Positions 1-7,698 of a stretch of DNA of 64,000 nt are shown here, one piece after another; position 1 is the first letter of the stretch, and each line of letters opens with the position of its first letter. The notes under the pieces were generated by a model. The model had not been told where the DNA came from. It was given only the letters and a program-made list of their open reading frames with translations, and did not search any database. The translations under genes and the position numbers were made by a program. The DNA comes from Alcanivoracaceae bacterium (GTDB lineage Bacteria > Pseudomonadota > Gammaproteobacteria > Pseudomonadales > Alcanivoracaceae). The stretch covers positions 18,023 to 82,022 of the forward strand of contig JARGPU010000008.1 of assembly GCA_029210325.1 (NCBI GenBank), read 5' to 3'.

Positions 1-114
1 GGCGCCACTGGCACCCAGCAAGGCGACTTTTTCACCTTGCTGGATATTCAGGTTGAGTGATTGCAGTACCGTCACACCCTGTCTTTTCAGGGCGTGCTGA
101 TTAAACTGAAACAC
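1..114 (-). CDS. ABC transporter ATPase, selenate/phosphonate type (N-terminal 38 aa only)
   Basis: This is a partial gene that runs off the left edge of the window. A GTG start at 114 follows a GGAG Shine-Dalgarno sequence with an 8-base spacer. The 38 visible residues read as the start of an ABC nucleotide-binding domain: a beta strand, then a GEKVALLG strand leading into the beginning of a Walker A loop (GASGA). The gene lies directly downstream of a PhnD-like binding protein, so it is most likely the ATPase of that same importer. By context this would be the putative selenate system rather than a phosphonate system, but 38 residues cannot separate the two. Confidence 0.75.
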   Translation of the reverse strand, partial: MFQFNQHALKRQGVTVLQSLNLNIQQGEKVALLGASGA

Positions 115-131
115 GTTAACGTCTCCGCCTA

Positions 132-1010
132 TTAGTCCATCAGGCCAAGACTGCGGGCGGTTTCCAGAATTGGCAGGAAGTCATCATTACTGGCCGGAAT
201 AAATTTCTCTCTGGGGAAAGTGTCCAGCACATCGCGATCATCCAGCTCAAGCAGGGCCTGACGGACTTTGTCAGCAAACCCTTCGCCGAATTTTTGCTCG
301 ACATCGCCGCGAATCACCCAGTGATAATCCGGATAGGGAGGGGTGGTCCAGATAACGCGTACTTTATCCGGGTCGACCTTGCCTTCGGCCAGCTCCCTGT
401 CCCATACCTGATAGCTCAATGCGCCCACTTCATAGGCGCCACTTTGCACCAATGCGATGGTGGCGCTGTGATCACCACTGAAACCTACCCGGCTGAAAAT
501 TTCCTCTGGTGATTTGCCGTAATGCTCACGCAAGAAAAACTCGGGCATCAATCGGCCAGAAGTAGAGCTTTTGGAGCCAAAAGTGAAACTGCGTCCTTCT
601 ATGCCCTCGGGGAAGTATTCGCTGGGCTGCAACCCGGTGTCAGCGTGGGCAATAAAGTAGCTCACGTACTGAGGGTCTTCTACGCCTTGAGCGATGGCAT
701 AGCTGCCAGGTACCAGCTGCGTGGCTTGAACGCCGGATAGTCCACCAAACCAGGCTAACTGAATTTCGTTATTGCGAAAGGCAGTAACAGAAGCAGAGTA
801 GGATTTAACCGGAACGTAGCGCACTTCAACGTCCAGGGTGTCACTCAGGTAGTTCGCTACCTTGTTGAAGCGGGTCATCAGGCGTGCTTCGTCCTGATCA
901 GGTATGGCACTGAAAATCAGTACCGGCTTTTCTTCGCTGGAGGGGCTGCAAGCTGCAATGGAAAATGCCGTACACAGGACCGCCATGGCGGCCATAAATC
1001 GCTTGTTCAT
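132..1010 (-). CDS. putative selenate ABC transporter substrate-binding lipoprotein (PhnD-like)
   Basis: A 292-residue periplasmic binding protein of the phosphate/phosphite/phosphonate cluster. The N-terminus is a lipoprotein signal with an IAAC lipobox (Cys21), so it should be membrane-anchored in the periplasm. The SAIPD segment near residue 35 and the FGGLSG segment in the middle are typical of PhnD relatives. A specific clade of this family, which I recall as TIGR04553, is annotated as selenate-binding because it recurs beside selenium genes. Here the next gene upstream is mnmH, which matches that pattern. A GGAG box 6 bases ahead supports the ATG at 1010. Substrate assignment is by context, and phosphonate or phosphite cannot be excluded. 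Confidence 0.8.
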   Translation of the reverse strand: MNKRFMAAMAVLCTAFSIAACSPSSEEKPVLIFSAIPDQDEARLMTRFNKVANYLSDTLDVEVRYVPVKSYSASVTAFRNNEIQLAWFGGLSGVQATQLVPGSYAIAQGVEDPQYVSYFIAHADTGLQPSEYFPEGIEGRSFTFGSKSSTSGRLMPEFFLREHYGKSPEEIFSRVGFSGDHSATIALVQSGAYEVGALSYQVWDRELAEGKVDPDKVRVIWTTPPYPDYHWVIRGDVEQKFGEGFADKVRQALLELDDRDVLDTFPREKFIPASNDDFLPILETARSLGLMD

Positions 1011-1094
1011 ACTGCTCTCCGTTCAATGGGGAGAAACACCGGACTGTGCCGCCTGATTCCGTGTGTCCGGCAAGACACGGGGCGGATGATGCTT

Positions 1095-2180
1095 CTAGGG
1101 CGTAGCCTGTAACCACTGCTGCACGTCTTCCCGGCTGCCCTTAAACAGAATCTGGCCGGTCCGTTGCTGCAGCATATAGTCATACATCGGGTCGTAATAG
1201 TCGCGCAGTAGCGGCTTAATCCATAGTCGGTGCAGGCTGGTATCGCCATTGTCCTGCTGTCGTTGTAGTGCATCTACCAGCAGGCCGCGCAACTGTTGGT
1301 GGCGGGCGCCACCCAGGCGGCGTCGGATCCGGTCAATACTGTCGAGTAGTTCTGCGCCGAGTTTTTCTTCGGCCTGATCAGCAAACCATTGGCGATACTC
1401 TGCCAATGGGCCAAGCACATAATCTTCCAGGGTGACTTCCACCCGGCTATCCAGGGATTCTTCAATCAGAACTCTGGAACCGTCACGAATGCGTTCTTGC
1501 AGGGGGAGCGGCAAGTAACAACGGCCGATCAGCCTGCTCTCATCCTCGAGGATGATCTGTCGATGATTGGCCGTGGATTGCTTCAGCATGGTTACTGACA
1601 GGGTGTTTTCAAAGTCTATCTGGGCCGGTTGACCGCCCGGGCGACGGCCAAAAGCAGAGCCTCGATGGTGGGCGATGCCCTCCAGATCAATACTGTTATC
1701 CAGCTTTTCAATGACCCGGGTTTTGCCACTGCCGGTTGGGCCGCACAGGACTAGCAACGGCAACTGTTTGATCTGATTGTCGAGTTCGGCCAGCAAAAAG
1801 CGCCGCATTGCCTTATAGCCACCATTAACCAGCGGGATATCAACGCCGCCATCGTGCAGCCACTGCTGTACTGTCTGCGAGCGCAGGCCACCACGAAAGC
1901 AATACAGCACGCCATCAGAATGTTTTTTAGCCCACTGTTTCCAAGCTGATATTCGAGCCTCGCGGACCTGACCACCAACCAGTTGCTGACCTAGTTCTAT
2001 TGCCGCTTGCTGACCATGCTGTTTATAGCAAATGCCAATGCGGTGGCGTTCGTCGTCATTGAGCAGAGCAATGTTGTCGCTATGGGGGAAGGCGCCGCCG
2101 GCAAATTCAACCGGGGCACGCACATCCAGCATGGGCACCTGATTAAGAAAAAGACGACGGTAATCGGTGATTCGTTGCAT
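1095..2180 (-). CDS. mnmH: tRNA 2-selenouridine synthase
   Basis: A 361-residue protein with the two-part architecture of MnmH (SelU/YbbB). The N-terminal rhodanese domain carries the catalytic Cys94 in CFRGGLRS, and the following P-loop domain has GPTGSGKT at residues 147-154. The enzyme geranylates 2-thiouridine at the wobble position of tRNA(Lys/Glu/Gln) and replaces sulfur with selenium using selenophosphate. Length matches the family. It starts 9 bases after the desT stop on the same strand and precedes the selenate-type binding protein. The ribosome binding site is weak, which suggests translation coupled to desT. Selenophosphate synthase is not in this window. Confidence 0.95.
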   Translation of the reverse strand: MQRITDYRRLFLNQVPMLDVRAPVEFAGGAFPHSDNIALLNDDERHRIGICYKQHGQQAAIELGQQLVGGQVREARISAWKQWAKKHSDGVLYCFRGGLRSQTVQQWLHDGGVDIPLVNGGYKAMRRFLLAELDNQIKQLPLLVLCGPTGSGKTRVIEKLDNSIDLEGIAHHRGSAFGRRPGGQPAQIDFENTLSVTMLKQSTANHRQIILEDESRLIGRCYLPLPLQERIRDGSRVLIEESLDSRVEVTLEDYVLGPLAEYRQWFADQAEEKLGAELLDSIDRIRRRLGGARHQQLRGLLVDALQRQQDNGDTSLHRLWIKPLLRDYYDPMYDYMLQQRTGQILFKGSREDVQQWLQATP

Positions 2181-2189
2181 CAGGAAGTA

Positions 2190-2903
2190 TCAGCCTTGCG
2201 CCAGAGCCTTTTTCTTTTCCCGTTCACTCTTCGGCTTCCACTGCAAGGAGCCAAGGAATACAAGGCGCATCTGCTGGGCAGACTGATCGTGCAACCAGTC
2301 CACCTCGGCGTCATTGTCGGGAGGCAGGTCGAGCAGTTGCTCAGTGGTGGAGATCATAATGTTGACGATCAGTGACGAGATCATCTGCAACTCTTCAGTG
2401 CTCAGCCGGTTGGCTGTGGGGAAGCGGGCCAGGTCGGTGGCTAGTTCACTGATAAACAGTGCCGTGCCCTGACGAACAGCGGTGCGCAGGGCTCGGCTGC
2501 CACCGAAGCGTTCCTTGGCAAGAAACTGGAAGTAATCGCGATTGGCCTGTACGTAGCCGATATAGGTCTGCACCGAACGGTTGATCAGACTGTTGGCCGG
2601 CAGAGGTGCGCTGCGTGCTTCGCGCATCATCTGGCGCAGGGCGCGCAGGGCTTCCTCCACTAGAGTCAGTCCCAGTTCGTCCATGTCGCGGAAGTGGCGA
2701 TAGAAGGCGGTGGGCACTACGCCGGCATTTCTGGCGACTTCCCGCAGGCTAATGCTGTTAAAGCTCTGCTCGCCTTGCATTAGCTCTAGAGCAGCATCCA
2801 GCAGGGCGCGACGGGTGCGCTGCTTGCGCATGTCCCGGCGTCCGGTCTCGTTTTCTTCTTCTTCATGGCGGCTGCGACGCCGGGTCACTCTGGTCATGCC
2901 CAT
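2190..2903 (-). CDS. desT: TetR-family repressor of unsaturated fatty acid synthesis, DesT/FabR type
   Basis: A 237-residue TetR regulator with a basic N-terminus, then a helix-turn-helix region (SLREVARNAGVVPTAFYRHF) almost identical in pattern to FabR and DesT. FabR/DesT proteins sense the ratio of unsaturated to saturated acyl-CoA and repress desaturase or fab genes. The gene is divergent from desC-desB, the arrangement known in Pseudomonas aeruginosa. I chose the ATG at 2903, which has GAGG 9 bases ahead; the longer frame back to 2957 adds an unlikely leader. The shared upstream region holds an operator-like palindrome. The gene runs straight into mnmH. Confidence 0.9.
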   Translation of the reverse strand: MGMTRVTRRRSRHEEEENETGRRDMRKQRTRRALLDAALELMQGEQSFNSISLREVARNAGVVPTAFYRHFRDMDELGLTLVEEALRALRQMMREARSAPLPANSLINRSVQTYIGYVQANRDYFQFLAKERFGGSRALRTAVRQGTALFISELATDLARFPTANRLSTEELQMISSLIVNIMISTTEQLLDLPPDNDAEVDWLHDQSAQQMRLVFLGSLQWKPKSEREKKKALAQG

Positions 2904-3014
2904 GTCCGATAGCCTCAAATTGTGGGTGATTGTACCGGAAAATACAGGTGTAACCACAGTGGAATTCCCTTCTGTTGCTGCAAGCTAATGAATTAAAAGG
3001 ATATATACATTATT

Positions 3015-3032
3015 TGTGAACAGTCGTTGACT
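3015..3032. promoter_or_regulatory. DesT/FabR-type operator overlapping the desC -35 box
   Basis: An 18-base imperfect palindrome (GTGAAC, 4 bases, GTTGAC) closely resembles the DesT operator I recall from Pseudomonas aeruginosa. Its right half supplies the -35 hexamer TTGACT (3027-3032) of the desC promoter, so bound repressor would block RNA polymerase directly. Confidence 0.7.
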
Positions 3033-3056
3033 TTATGTGCTGTCGAGCATTATTGT
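3027..3056 (+). promoter_or_regulatory. sigma70-type promoter of desC-desB
   Basis: TTGACT at 3027-3032, an 18-base spacer, then TATTGT at 3051-3056. Transcription would begin near 3063, which leaves a leader of about 26 bases before the ATG at 3089 and rules out the in-frame ATG at 3035. Confidence 0.55.
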
Positions 3057-3088
3057 GCACACATGTTAACTATCATGGTGACAAGACG

Positions 3089-4156
3089 ATGATTTCAGCG
3101 CTTCGCCCACTGACCCGAATCGGCCACTGGCTAGCCACCCCTGTGCTGCCGGAGTCCTATCTTGAGCTAATTAATCCGCTGCTCGGCGCTGGTCTGCGTG
3201 GCCGTATTGAGCGTCTGGTTCGCGAGTCTGATCGGGCTGTTTCACTGGAGATTCGGCCAAATCACCAATGGCAGGGCGCGCGCCCTGGTCAGTATGTTCG
3301 TCTCGGCATCGACGTGGATGGTGTGCGTCACTGGCGCTGCTACTCGGTGAGCTCGGCCAAGGCCGGTCGCAACGATACATTTACAGTCACCGTTAATGCG
3401 ATTGATGGTGGACAAGTGTCCACCTGGCTGAACTGGCATGCTCAAGTGGGCATGGTGGTGATGCTTGACCAAGCGGCCGGTGACTTTGTTTTGCCACAAG
3501 GGGAACTGCCCAAGTTGTTGTTCGTCACCGCCGGTAGCGGTATTACCCCGGTAATGGGCATGCTGCGCTCCATGGCTGCCAACGGTCAGGCGGCAGATGT
3601 AGTGCATCTGCACTACAGCCCGGATGACGCCCACAACCTGTTTGCCGAGGAGCGCCGTGGTCTGTCTCTGGCCCATGGTTGGAAAACACTGAACCAGCTT
3701 ACCCGCAGCCGCGGTGACCAGCATTTTTCGTCGGCGCAGCTTGATGCGCTGTGCCCGGACTGGGCGGAGCGTCTGGCCTATGCCTGCGGCCCCACAGCAT
3801 TGATGGATGCGACGGCGGCCCATTGGCAGCAGGCCGGTCTGGCAGAGCAGCTGAAGCAGGAGAATTTCCGCCCGGCACTGAAAGCAGTTGCCGCCGGTGC
3901 TGGCGGCGAAGTGCGCTTCTGGAATAGCGAACGGGTTGCCGAAGGCGCCGGCGACAAGCCGCTGCTGGAGGTGGCCGAGCAGGCCGGTTTGATGCCCAAG
4001 CATGGCTGCCGCATGGGCATTTGTCAGGGTTGTCTGGTGACCTTGAAAGAAGGTCAGGTCCGTGATCTGACCAGCGGCGAAGTATTTGGAGAAAGCGGCG
4101 ACATGGTGCGCATTTGTGTTTGCGCCGCCGCCGGCAACGTCACCCTCGAATTGTAA
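3089..4156 (+). CDS. desC: ferredoxin-NADP reductase-like electron donor of acyl-CoA desaturase
   Basis: A 355-residue flavin/iron-sulfur oxidoreductase. It has an N-terminal FAD-binding barrel, a central NAD(P)-binding domain with a GSGITPVMGML segment, and a C-terminal plant-type 2Fe-2S ferredoxin domain with Cys307, Cys312, Cys315 and a distal Cys near 345. It passes electrons from NADPH to the di-iron desaturase DesB, encoded 11 bases downstream. The layout matches DesC (PA4889). An ATG at 3035 in the same frame lies inside the promoter, so 3089 is preferred. Confidence 0.9.
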   Translation: MISALRPLTRIGHWLATPVLPESYLELINPLLGAGLRGRIERLVRESDRAVSLEIRPNHQWQGARPGQYVRLGIDVDGVRHWRCYSVSSAKAGRNDTFTVTVNAIDGGQVSTWLNWHAQVGMVVMLDQAAGDFVLPQGELPKLLFVTAGSGITPVMGMLRSMAANGQAADVVHLHYSPDDAHNLFAEERRGLSLAHGWKTLNQLTRSRGDQHFSSAQLDALCPDWAERLAYACGPTALMDATAAHWQQAGLAEQLKQENFRPALKAVAAGAGGEVRFWNSERVAEGAGDKPLLEVAEQAGLMPKHGCRMGICQGCLVTLKEGQVRDLTSGEVFGESGDMVRICVCAAAGNVTLEL

Positions 4157-4167
4157 GGAGAGCCATC

Positions 4168-5304
4168 ATGACTGCAGCAATGAAAATCGATTCCAGCCTG
4201 ATTGAGAAAGCTCGCGCGCGCCGCTTGCCGGTGGATCTGACTGATGCTCAGGTGCAGCAGTTTGGTGCCGAGATTGAGGCGGTGCGCAAGAAAATCATGG
4301 ATAGCCTGGGCGAAAACGACGCCCGCTATATCCGCCGTATGATCAAGGTACAGCGTGCACTGGAAGTGGGTGGCCGCGGCCTGTTATTTGCCGGCATTTT
4401 GCCGCCAGCCTGGTTGGCTGGCACGGCCATGTTGGGGGCGGCCAAGATTCTGGAAAACATGGAAATTGGTCACAACGTTATCCACGGACAGTGGGACTGG
4501 ATGCGCGACCCGCAGATCCATTCTTCTACTTGGGAGTGGGACAATGTTTGCCCGTCTGACCAGTGGCAGCATTCCCATAACTATATGCACCACAAGTGGA
4601 CCAACGTGGTGGGTATGGATCGCGACGTCGGTTACGGTATTTTGCGGATGAGCGAGAAGCAGCCCTGGCACCCCGCCCATCTGGCTCAGCCGGTGACCAA
4701 CGCCATGCTGGCCACTTTCTTCCAGTGGGGGGTTGCTCTTCATGATGTGGAGTTCGAGCGTGTGCGCACGGGCGAAAAAAGCGTCAAGGAAGCGTGGGGC
4801 CAGCTGAAGCATATCGGTAAGAAGGTTCGTAAGCAGGTGGTAAAGGACTATGTCCTGTTTCCGCTACTGGCCGGTCCGTTCTTCCTGCCGGTATTGACGG
4901 GCAACATTACCGCCAACCTGATCCGTAACCTGTGGGCCTACATGATTATTTTCTGTGGCCACTTCCCGGACGGTGTCGAGGACTTCCTGCCGGAAGATGT
5001 GGAGAACGAGGACAAGGCGCACTGGTATTTGCGCCAGCTGCTGGGCTCGGCCAATATCTCCGGCGGCAAGCTGCTGCATATTATGAGCGGTAATCTTAGC
5101 CACCAGATGGAGCATCACCTGTTTCCAGACATGCCCAGCAACCGGTATGCTGAGGCGTCCGCTGAGGTGCAGGCCATCTGTAAAAAGTATGGTCTGCCCT
5201 ACAACAGCAAGCCGTTACACCGCCAGTTTGGCTCGGTGCTGCGTAAGGTAATGCGTCTGTCATTGCCGAATGGCAAGCCGAAAGCGGAGCTGGCAACAGC
5301 CTGA
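4168..5304 (+). CDS. desB: acyl-CoA delta-9 desaturase, membrane di-iron
   Basis: A 378-residue integral membrane fatty acid desaturase. The three histidine boxes that bind the di-iron centre are visible: HNVIH (102-106), HSHNYMHH (135-142) and HQMEHH (312-317). Hydrophobic segments lie at about 72-95, 180-200 and 230-275. The enzyme introduces a cis double bond into saturated acyl-CoA under aerobic conditions and takes electrons from DesC. An AAGGAG box precedes the ATG at 4168. It is co-transcribed with desC and with a small gene 12 bases downstream, and is presumably repressed by DesT when unsaturated acyl-CoA is plentiful. Confidence 0.93.
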   Translation: MTAAMKIDSSLIEKARARRLPVDLTDAQVQQFGAEIEAVRKKIMDSLGENDARYIRRMIKVQRALEVGGRGLLFAGILPPAWLAGTAMLGAAKILENMEIGHNVIHGQWDWMRDPQIHSSTWEWDNVCPSDQWQHSHNYMHHKWTNVVGMDRDVGYGILRMSEKQPWHPAHLAQPVTNAMLATFFQWGVALHDVEFERVRTGEKSVKEAWGQLKHIGKKVRKQVVKDYVLFPLLAGPFFLPVLTGNITANLIRNLWAYMIIFCGHFPDGVEDFLPEDVENEDKAHWYLRQLLGSANISGGKLLHIMSGNLSHQMEHHLFPDMPSNRYAEASAEVQAICKKYGLPYNSKPLHRQFGSVLRKVMRLSLPNGKPKAELATA

Positions 5305-5316
5305 TCGGAGAGCAGA

Positions 5317-5574
5317 ATGATCAAGATAATCGATACCGTGCGTAGCGTGCTGGAAAGCACAGTGAAGTCAGGCACGGTGCGGGTTGAGAATATCCATAAT
5401 ATGGTAGTGGATTATGCTCGCGGATTTATCGAGCAGGAAGACAAGGAAGTGGATCGCGACACTATCTATCAGCTGGTGCGCGATATTACTGCTGAGATAG
5501 GCGGTTTTGCTGACGATGTCATGGATGTGGCGGAAGACGCCCGTGAAACCGTGAAGAAGTCTGATCAGAGCTGA
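5317..5574 (+). CDS. uncharacterised 85-aa protein at the end of the desaturase operon
   Basis: A small acidic protein with no signal peptide and no cysteine. It appears wholly helical, with amphipathic stretches at about residues 3-18, 26-45 and 48-80 and many heptad-like hydrophobic positions. A GGAGAG box sits ahead of the ATG, which is 12 bases after the desB stop, and a strong terminator follows, so it belongs to the desCB transcript. I do not recognise the family. A soluble helper of the desaturase or a lipid-surface-binding peptide are guesses from position only. Confidence 0.75.
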   Translation: MIKIIDTVRSVLESTVKSGTVRVENIHNMVVDYARGFIEQEDKEVDRDTIYQLVRDITAEIGGFADDVMDVAEDARETVKKSDQS

Positions 5575-5594
5575 TTGCTGCAGTCATTCTGCTC

Positions 5595-5630
5595 AAAAAA
5601 AACGGCGCTGCTGACAGCGCCGCTTTTTTT
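5595..5630. terminator. bidirectional intrinsic terminator
   Basis: A perfect 8-bp stem (CGGCGCTG / CAGCGCCG) with a CTGA loop, flanked by an A-run on the left and a T-run on the right. It separates the desCB operon from the convergent MaoC-like gene and can serve both. Confidence 0.9.
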
Positions 5631-5670
5631 TGCCGAAGCCGGAGCAAGTCCGGTTTCGGCATAGTGAAAA

Positions 5671-6540
5671 TCAGCTCTCGATGGTGCGGATCTCACCGGC
5701 CAGATGCGGCTTGATGCCATCCGCGCCGAGCAGACGGAAGTCCATGCCACCGGTGACTTCCTGCTGGGCGAATTTTACCTTGGCAGGGATGAACAGCGGC
5801 AGCTTGAAGCTGACATCGACACTAAAGGCCGTTTGTGGGAACTGCGCTTCCAGCTCCGCCAGACAGCGTGCCTTCGACCACATTCCATGGGCAATCTGGC
5901 GCTTGAAGCCAAACAGCTTGGCAGTTAACGGGTACAGGTGGATCGGATTGCGATCACCGGATACAGCCCCATAGCGACGCCCCACATCACCAGGTACAGA
6001 CCATTCTTTGGCGCCAGTAACCGGCTCGGCTTGCTGTGCCTCTTTTTTCTTGCTGCTGCCACCGCCAGTACGGAACAACATAAAGGACTCGCTTTCCCAG
6101 ACCTGTTCGCCGGCGGTGCTGACGCTGGTGAGAATGGAAAACTCGTAACCGGAGTCACGTTTCTCCAAGGCACCGAAGCGGCACTCCACATCCAGCTGTT
6201 CGCGCTCCTGAATCGGCCGAAACTGAGTGATGCGGTTACGTACATGAACCAGTCCCATGGCTGGGAACGGGAAGCGTTCATCCAGTAGCAGGGTCATAAA
6301 CAGCGGATGGGCGTGCATATGCGGATAGGTGATCGGCAAAGTGCCCTTACTGTTGAAGCCACACACCTTGCGATAGGCGGCCAAATGTTTGGGATCCAGC
6401 ACAAGGTCACTCAGTCGGGCGCCAATCGCAGGCAGCTCCGGGTTCTTGCCTGGCTTGACGCCGGCGCGGATTACCGCCTTGGCAAACAGCGGTAGCATGG
6501 ATGGCGCATTGCGCAGGTCACGGATAGCGAGTTCGGTCAT
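5671..6540 (-). CDS. MaoC-like double hot-dog (R)-enoyl-CoA/ACP hydratase, HtdX type
   Basis: A 289-residue protein with two hot-dog halves. The C-terminal half has the hydratase-2 signature YGAVSGDRNPIHLYPLTAK with catalytic Asp and His, followed by IAHGMWSKA. Such proteins hydrate trans-2-enoyl-CoA or -ACP to the (R)-3-hydroxy form. Overall layout, and segments such as TYP, FPFPAMG and AKLFGF, resemble mycobacterial HtdX (Rv0241c). That gene lies beside fabG4 and fadA2, whose counterparts occur here about 7 kb away. GGGGAG precedes the ATG at 6540. The substrate is unknown. It ends against the shared terminator with desB's operon. Confidence 0.85.
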   Translation of the reverse strand: MTELAIRDLRNAPSMLPLFAKAVIRAGVKPGKNPELPAIGARLSDLVLDPKHLAAYRKVCGFNSKGTLPITYPHMHAHPLFMTLLLDERFPFPAMGLVHVRNRITQFRPIQEREQLDVECRFGALEKRDSGYEFSILTSVSTAGEQVWESESFMLFRTGGGSSKKKEAQQAEPVTGAKEWSVPGDVGRRYGAVSGDRNPIHLYPLTAKLFGFKRQIAHGMWSKARCLAELEAQFPQTAFSVDVSFKLPLFIPAKVKFAQQEVTGGMDFRLLGADGIKPHLAGEIRTIES

Positions 6541-6685
6541 GGAGGCAGCTCCCCTGCAGTAGATTGGCGCAAAGTATAGTCAGGCATCCTGCCAAGACGA
6601 TTGGCCGGCGCGCCCTGCGGTTCCGGTGCGGGGGTGCCCTGTGATACATTCGGCGCTCTTGTATACCTCGGGAAACCACCTGCCG

Positions 6686-7696
6686 ATGACCACTCTGACT
6701 GACTCCGGTGTGCTGCTGCGCATGGCTTATAAGGCGATGCAGAATGCGGGCGTCGACGCGGATGCAGTTCTGGCCAAGGTAGGCCTCGACAAATCCATTC
6801 TGACCCAGCCGGAGCTGCGCACGCCACATGATGCGCAGGAGTGGTTCTGGCAGGCCATGGAAGAAGTTTCCGGCGATCCCCATGTTGGCCTGCATATCGG
6901 CCCGCATATGCCGATCTTCAAGGGTCAGGTGCTGGAGTATCTTTTTCTGTCCAGCCCCACCTTTGGCGAGGGGCTTAAGCGGGCGCTGGATTACCAGCGT
7001 CTGCTATCTGATGCGGCCAACGCAGAATTGGTCGATCACGGCGAGCGGATGTTCCTCAAGCAAATGCTGTGGAGCAAAAAGCTGGCGCATCTGAACGAAT
7101 GTGCATCGGTCGGCGTAATCAAGTTTTTCAGCTTTGTCACCGATGGCGCCTTTATTCCGATCGAAGTGCACTTTAGTCATCCACGCCATGCCGACCAGCG
7201 TGAGTACGAGCGGGTGTTCGGCTGCCCGGTTAAATTTGAAATGCGGGACGTGGGTATTTTCTTTGATCGCAAGTTGATGGATCTGCCATCCGCGCATCAT
7301 GAGCCTGAACTACTGCAGCTGCATGAGCGTCTGGCCAGTGAGCAGATGGCGCGGCTGGAGAAACAGGACCTGGTTTATCAGGTCAGCCGACTTGTAGCCG
7401 AGCTGCTTGAAAGCGGTCATGCCAACCTGGAAGAGGTCGCCGCGCGTCTGGGCATCAAGCCCCGTCAGCTGCGTACCCGTCTGGCTGATGCGGGTACCAA
7501 TTTTAACCAGTTGGTGGCGGAGTATCGTTGCAAGTTGGCCAAGCGGCTGTTGGCTGGCACAGATGAAAATATTGATGAGATCGTCTATCTGACTGGCTTT
7601 TCTGAGCCGAGCACGTTTTATCGTGCCTTCAAACGCTGGGTCGGCATGACGCCGATCGAGTATCGCAAGCTGAAGTCCGACGAGGACGCCAAGTGA
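6686..7696 (+). CDS. AraC-family transcriptional regulator
   Basis: A 336-residue regulator. The N-terminal ~180 residues are the AraC arabinose-binding-like (PF12625 type) ligand domain, and the last ~100 form two helix-turn-helix motifs ending in the AraC signature around TGFSEPSTFYRAFKRW. Members of this subgroup often control lipid or amino acid catabolic genes. It is divergent from the MaoC-like hydratase with 145 bases between, so that gene is a plausible target. I chose the ATG at 6686 because the family typically begins just ahead of this LLRMAYKAM segment; the 20 codons upstream look non-coding. Confidence 0.88.
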   Translation: MTTLTDSGVLLRMAYKAMQNAGVDADAVLAKVGLDKSILTQPELRTPHDAQEWFWQAMEEVSGDPHVGLHIGPHMPIFKGQVLEYLFLSSPTFGEGLKRALDYQRLLSDAANAELVDHGERMFLKQMLWSKKLAHLNECASVGVIKFFSFVTDGAFIPIEVHFSHPRHADQREYERVFGCPVKFEMRDVGIFFDRKLMDLPSAHHEPELLQLHERLASEQMARLEKQDLVYQVSRLVAELLESGHANLEEVAARLGIKPRQLRTRLADAGTNFNQLVAEYRCKLAKRLLAGTDENIDEIVYLTGFSEPSTFYRAFKRWVGMTPIEYRKLKSDEDAK

Positions 7697-7698
7697 TC

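Noticed and set aside
3035..3088. Earlier ATG for desC
   Set aside because: It lies between the -35 and -10 boxes of the predicted promoter, before the transcription start.
5317..5574. Phasin or acyl-carrier assignment for the small desaturase-operon protein
   Set aside because: No DSL serine motif of ACP and no clear phasin signature; left as unknown.
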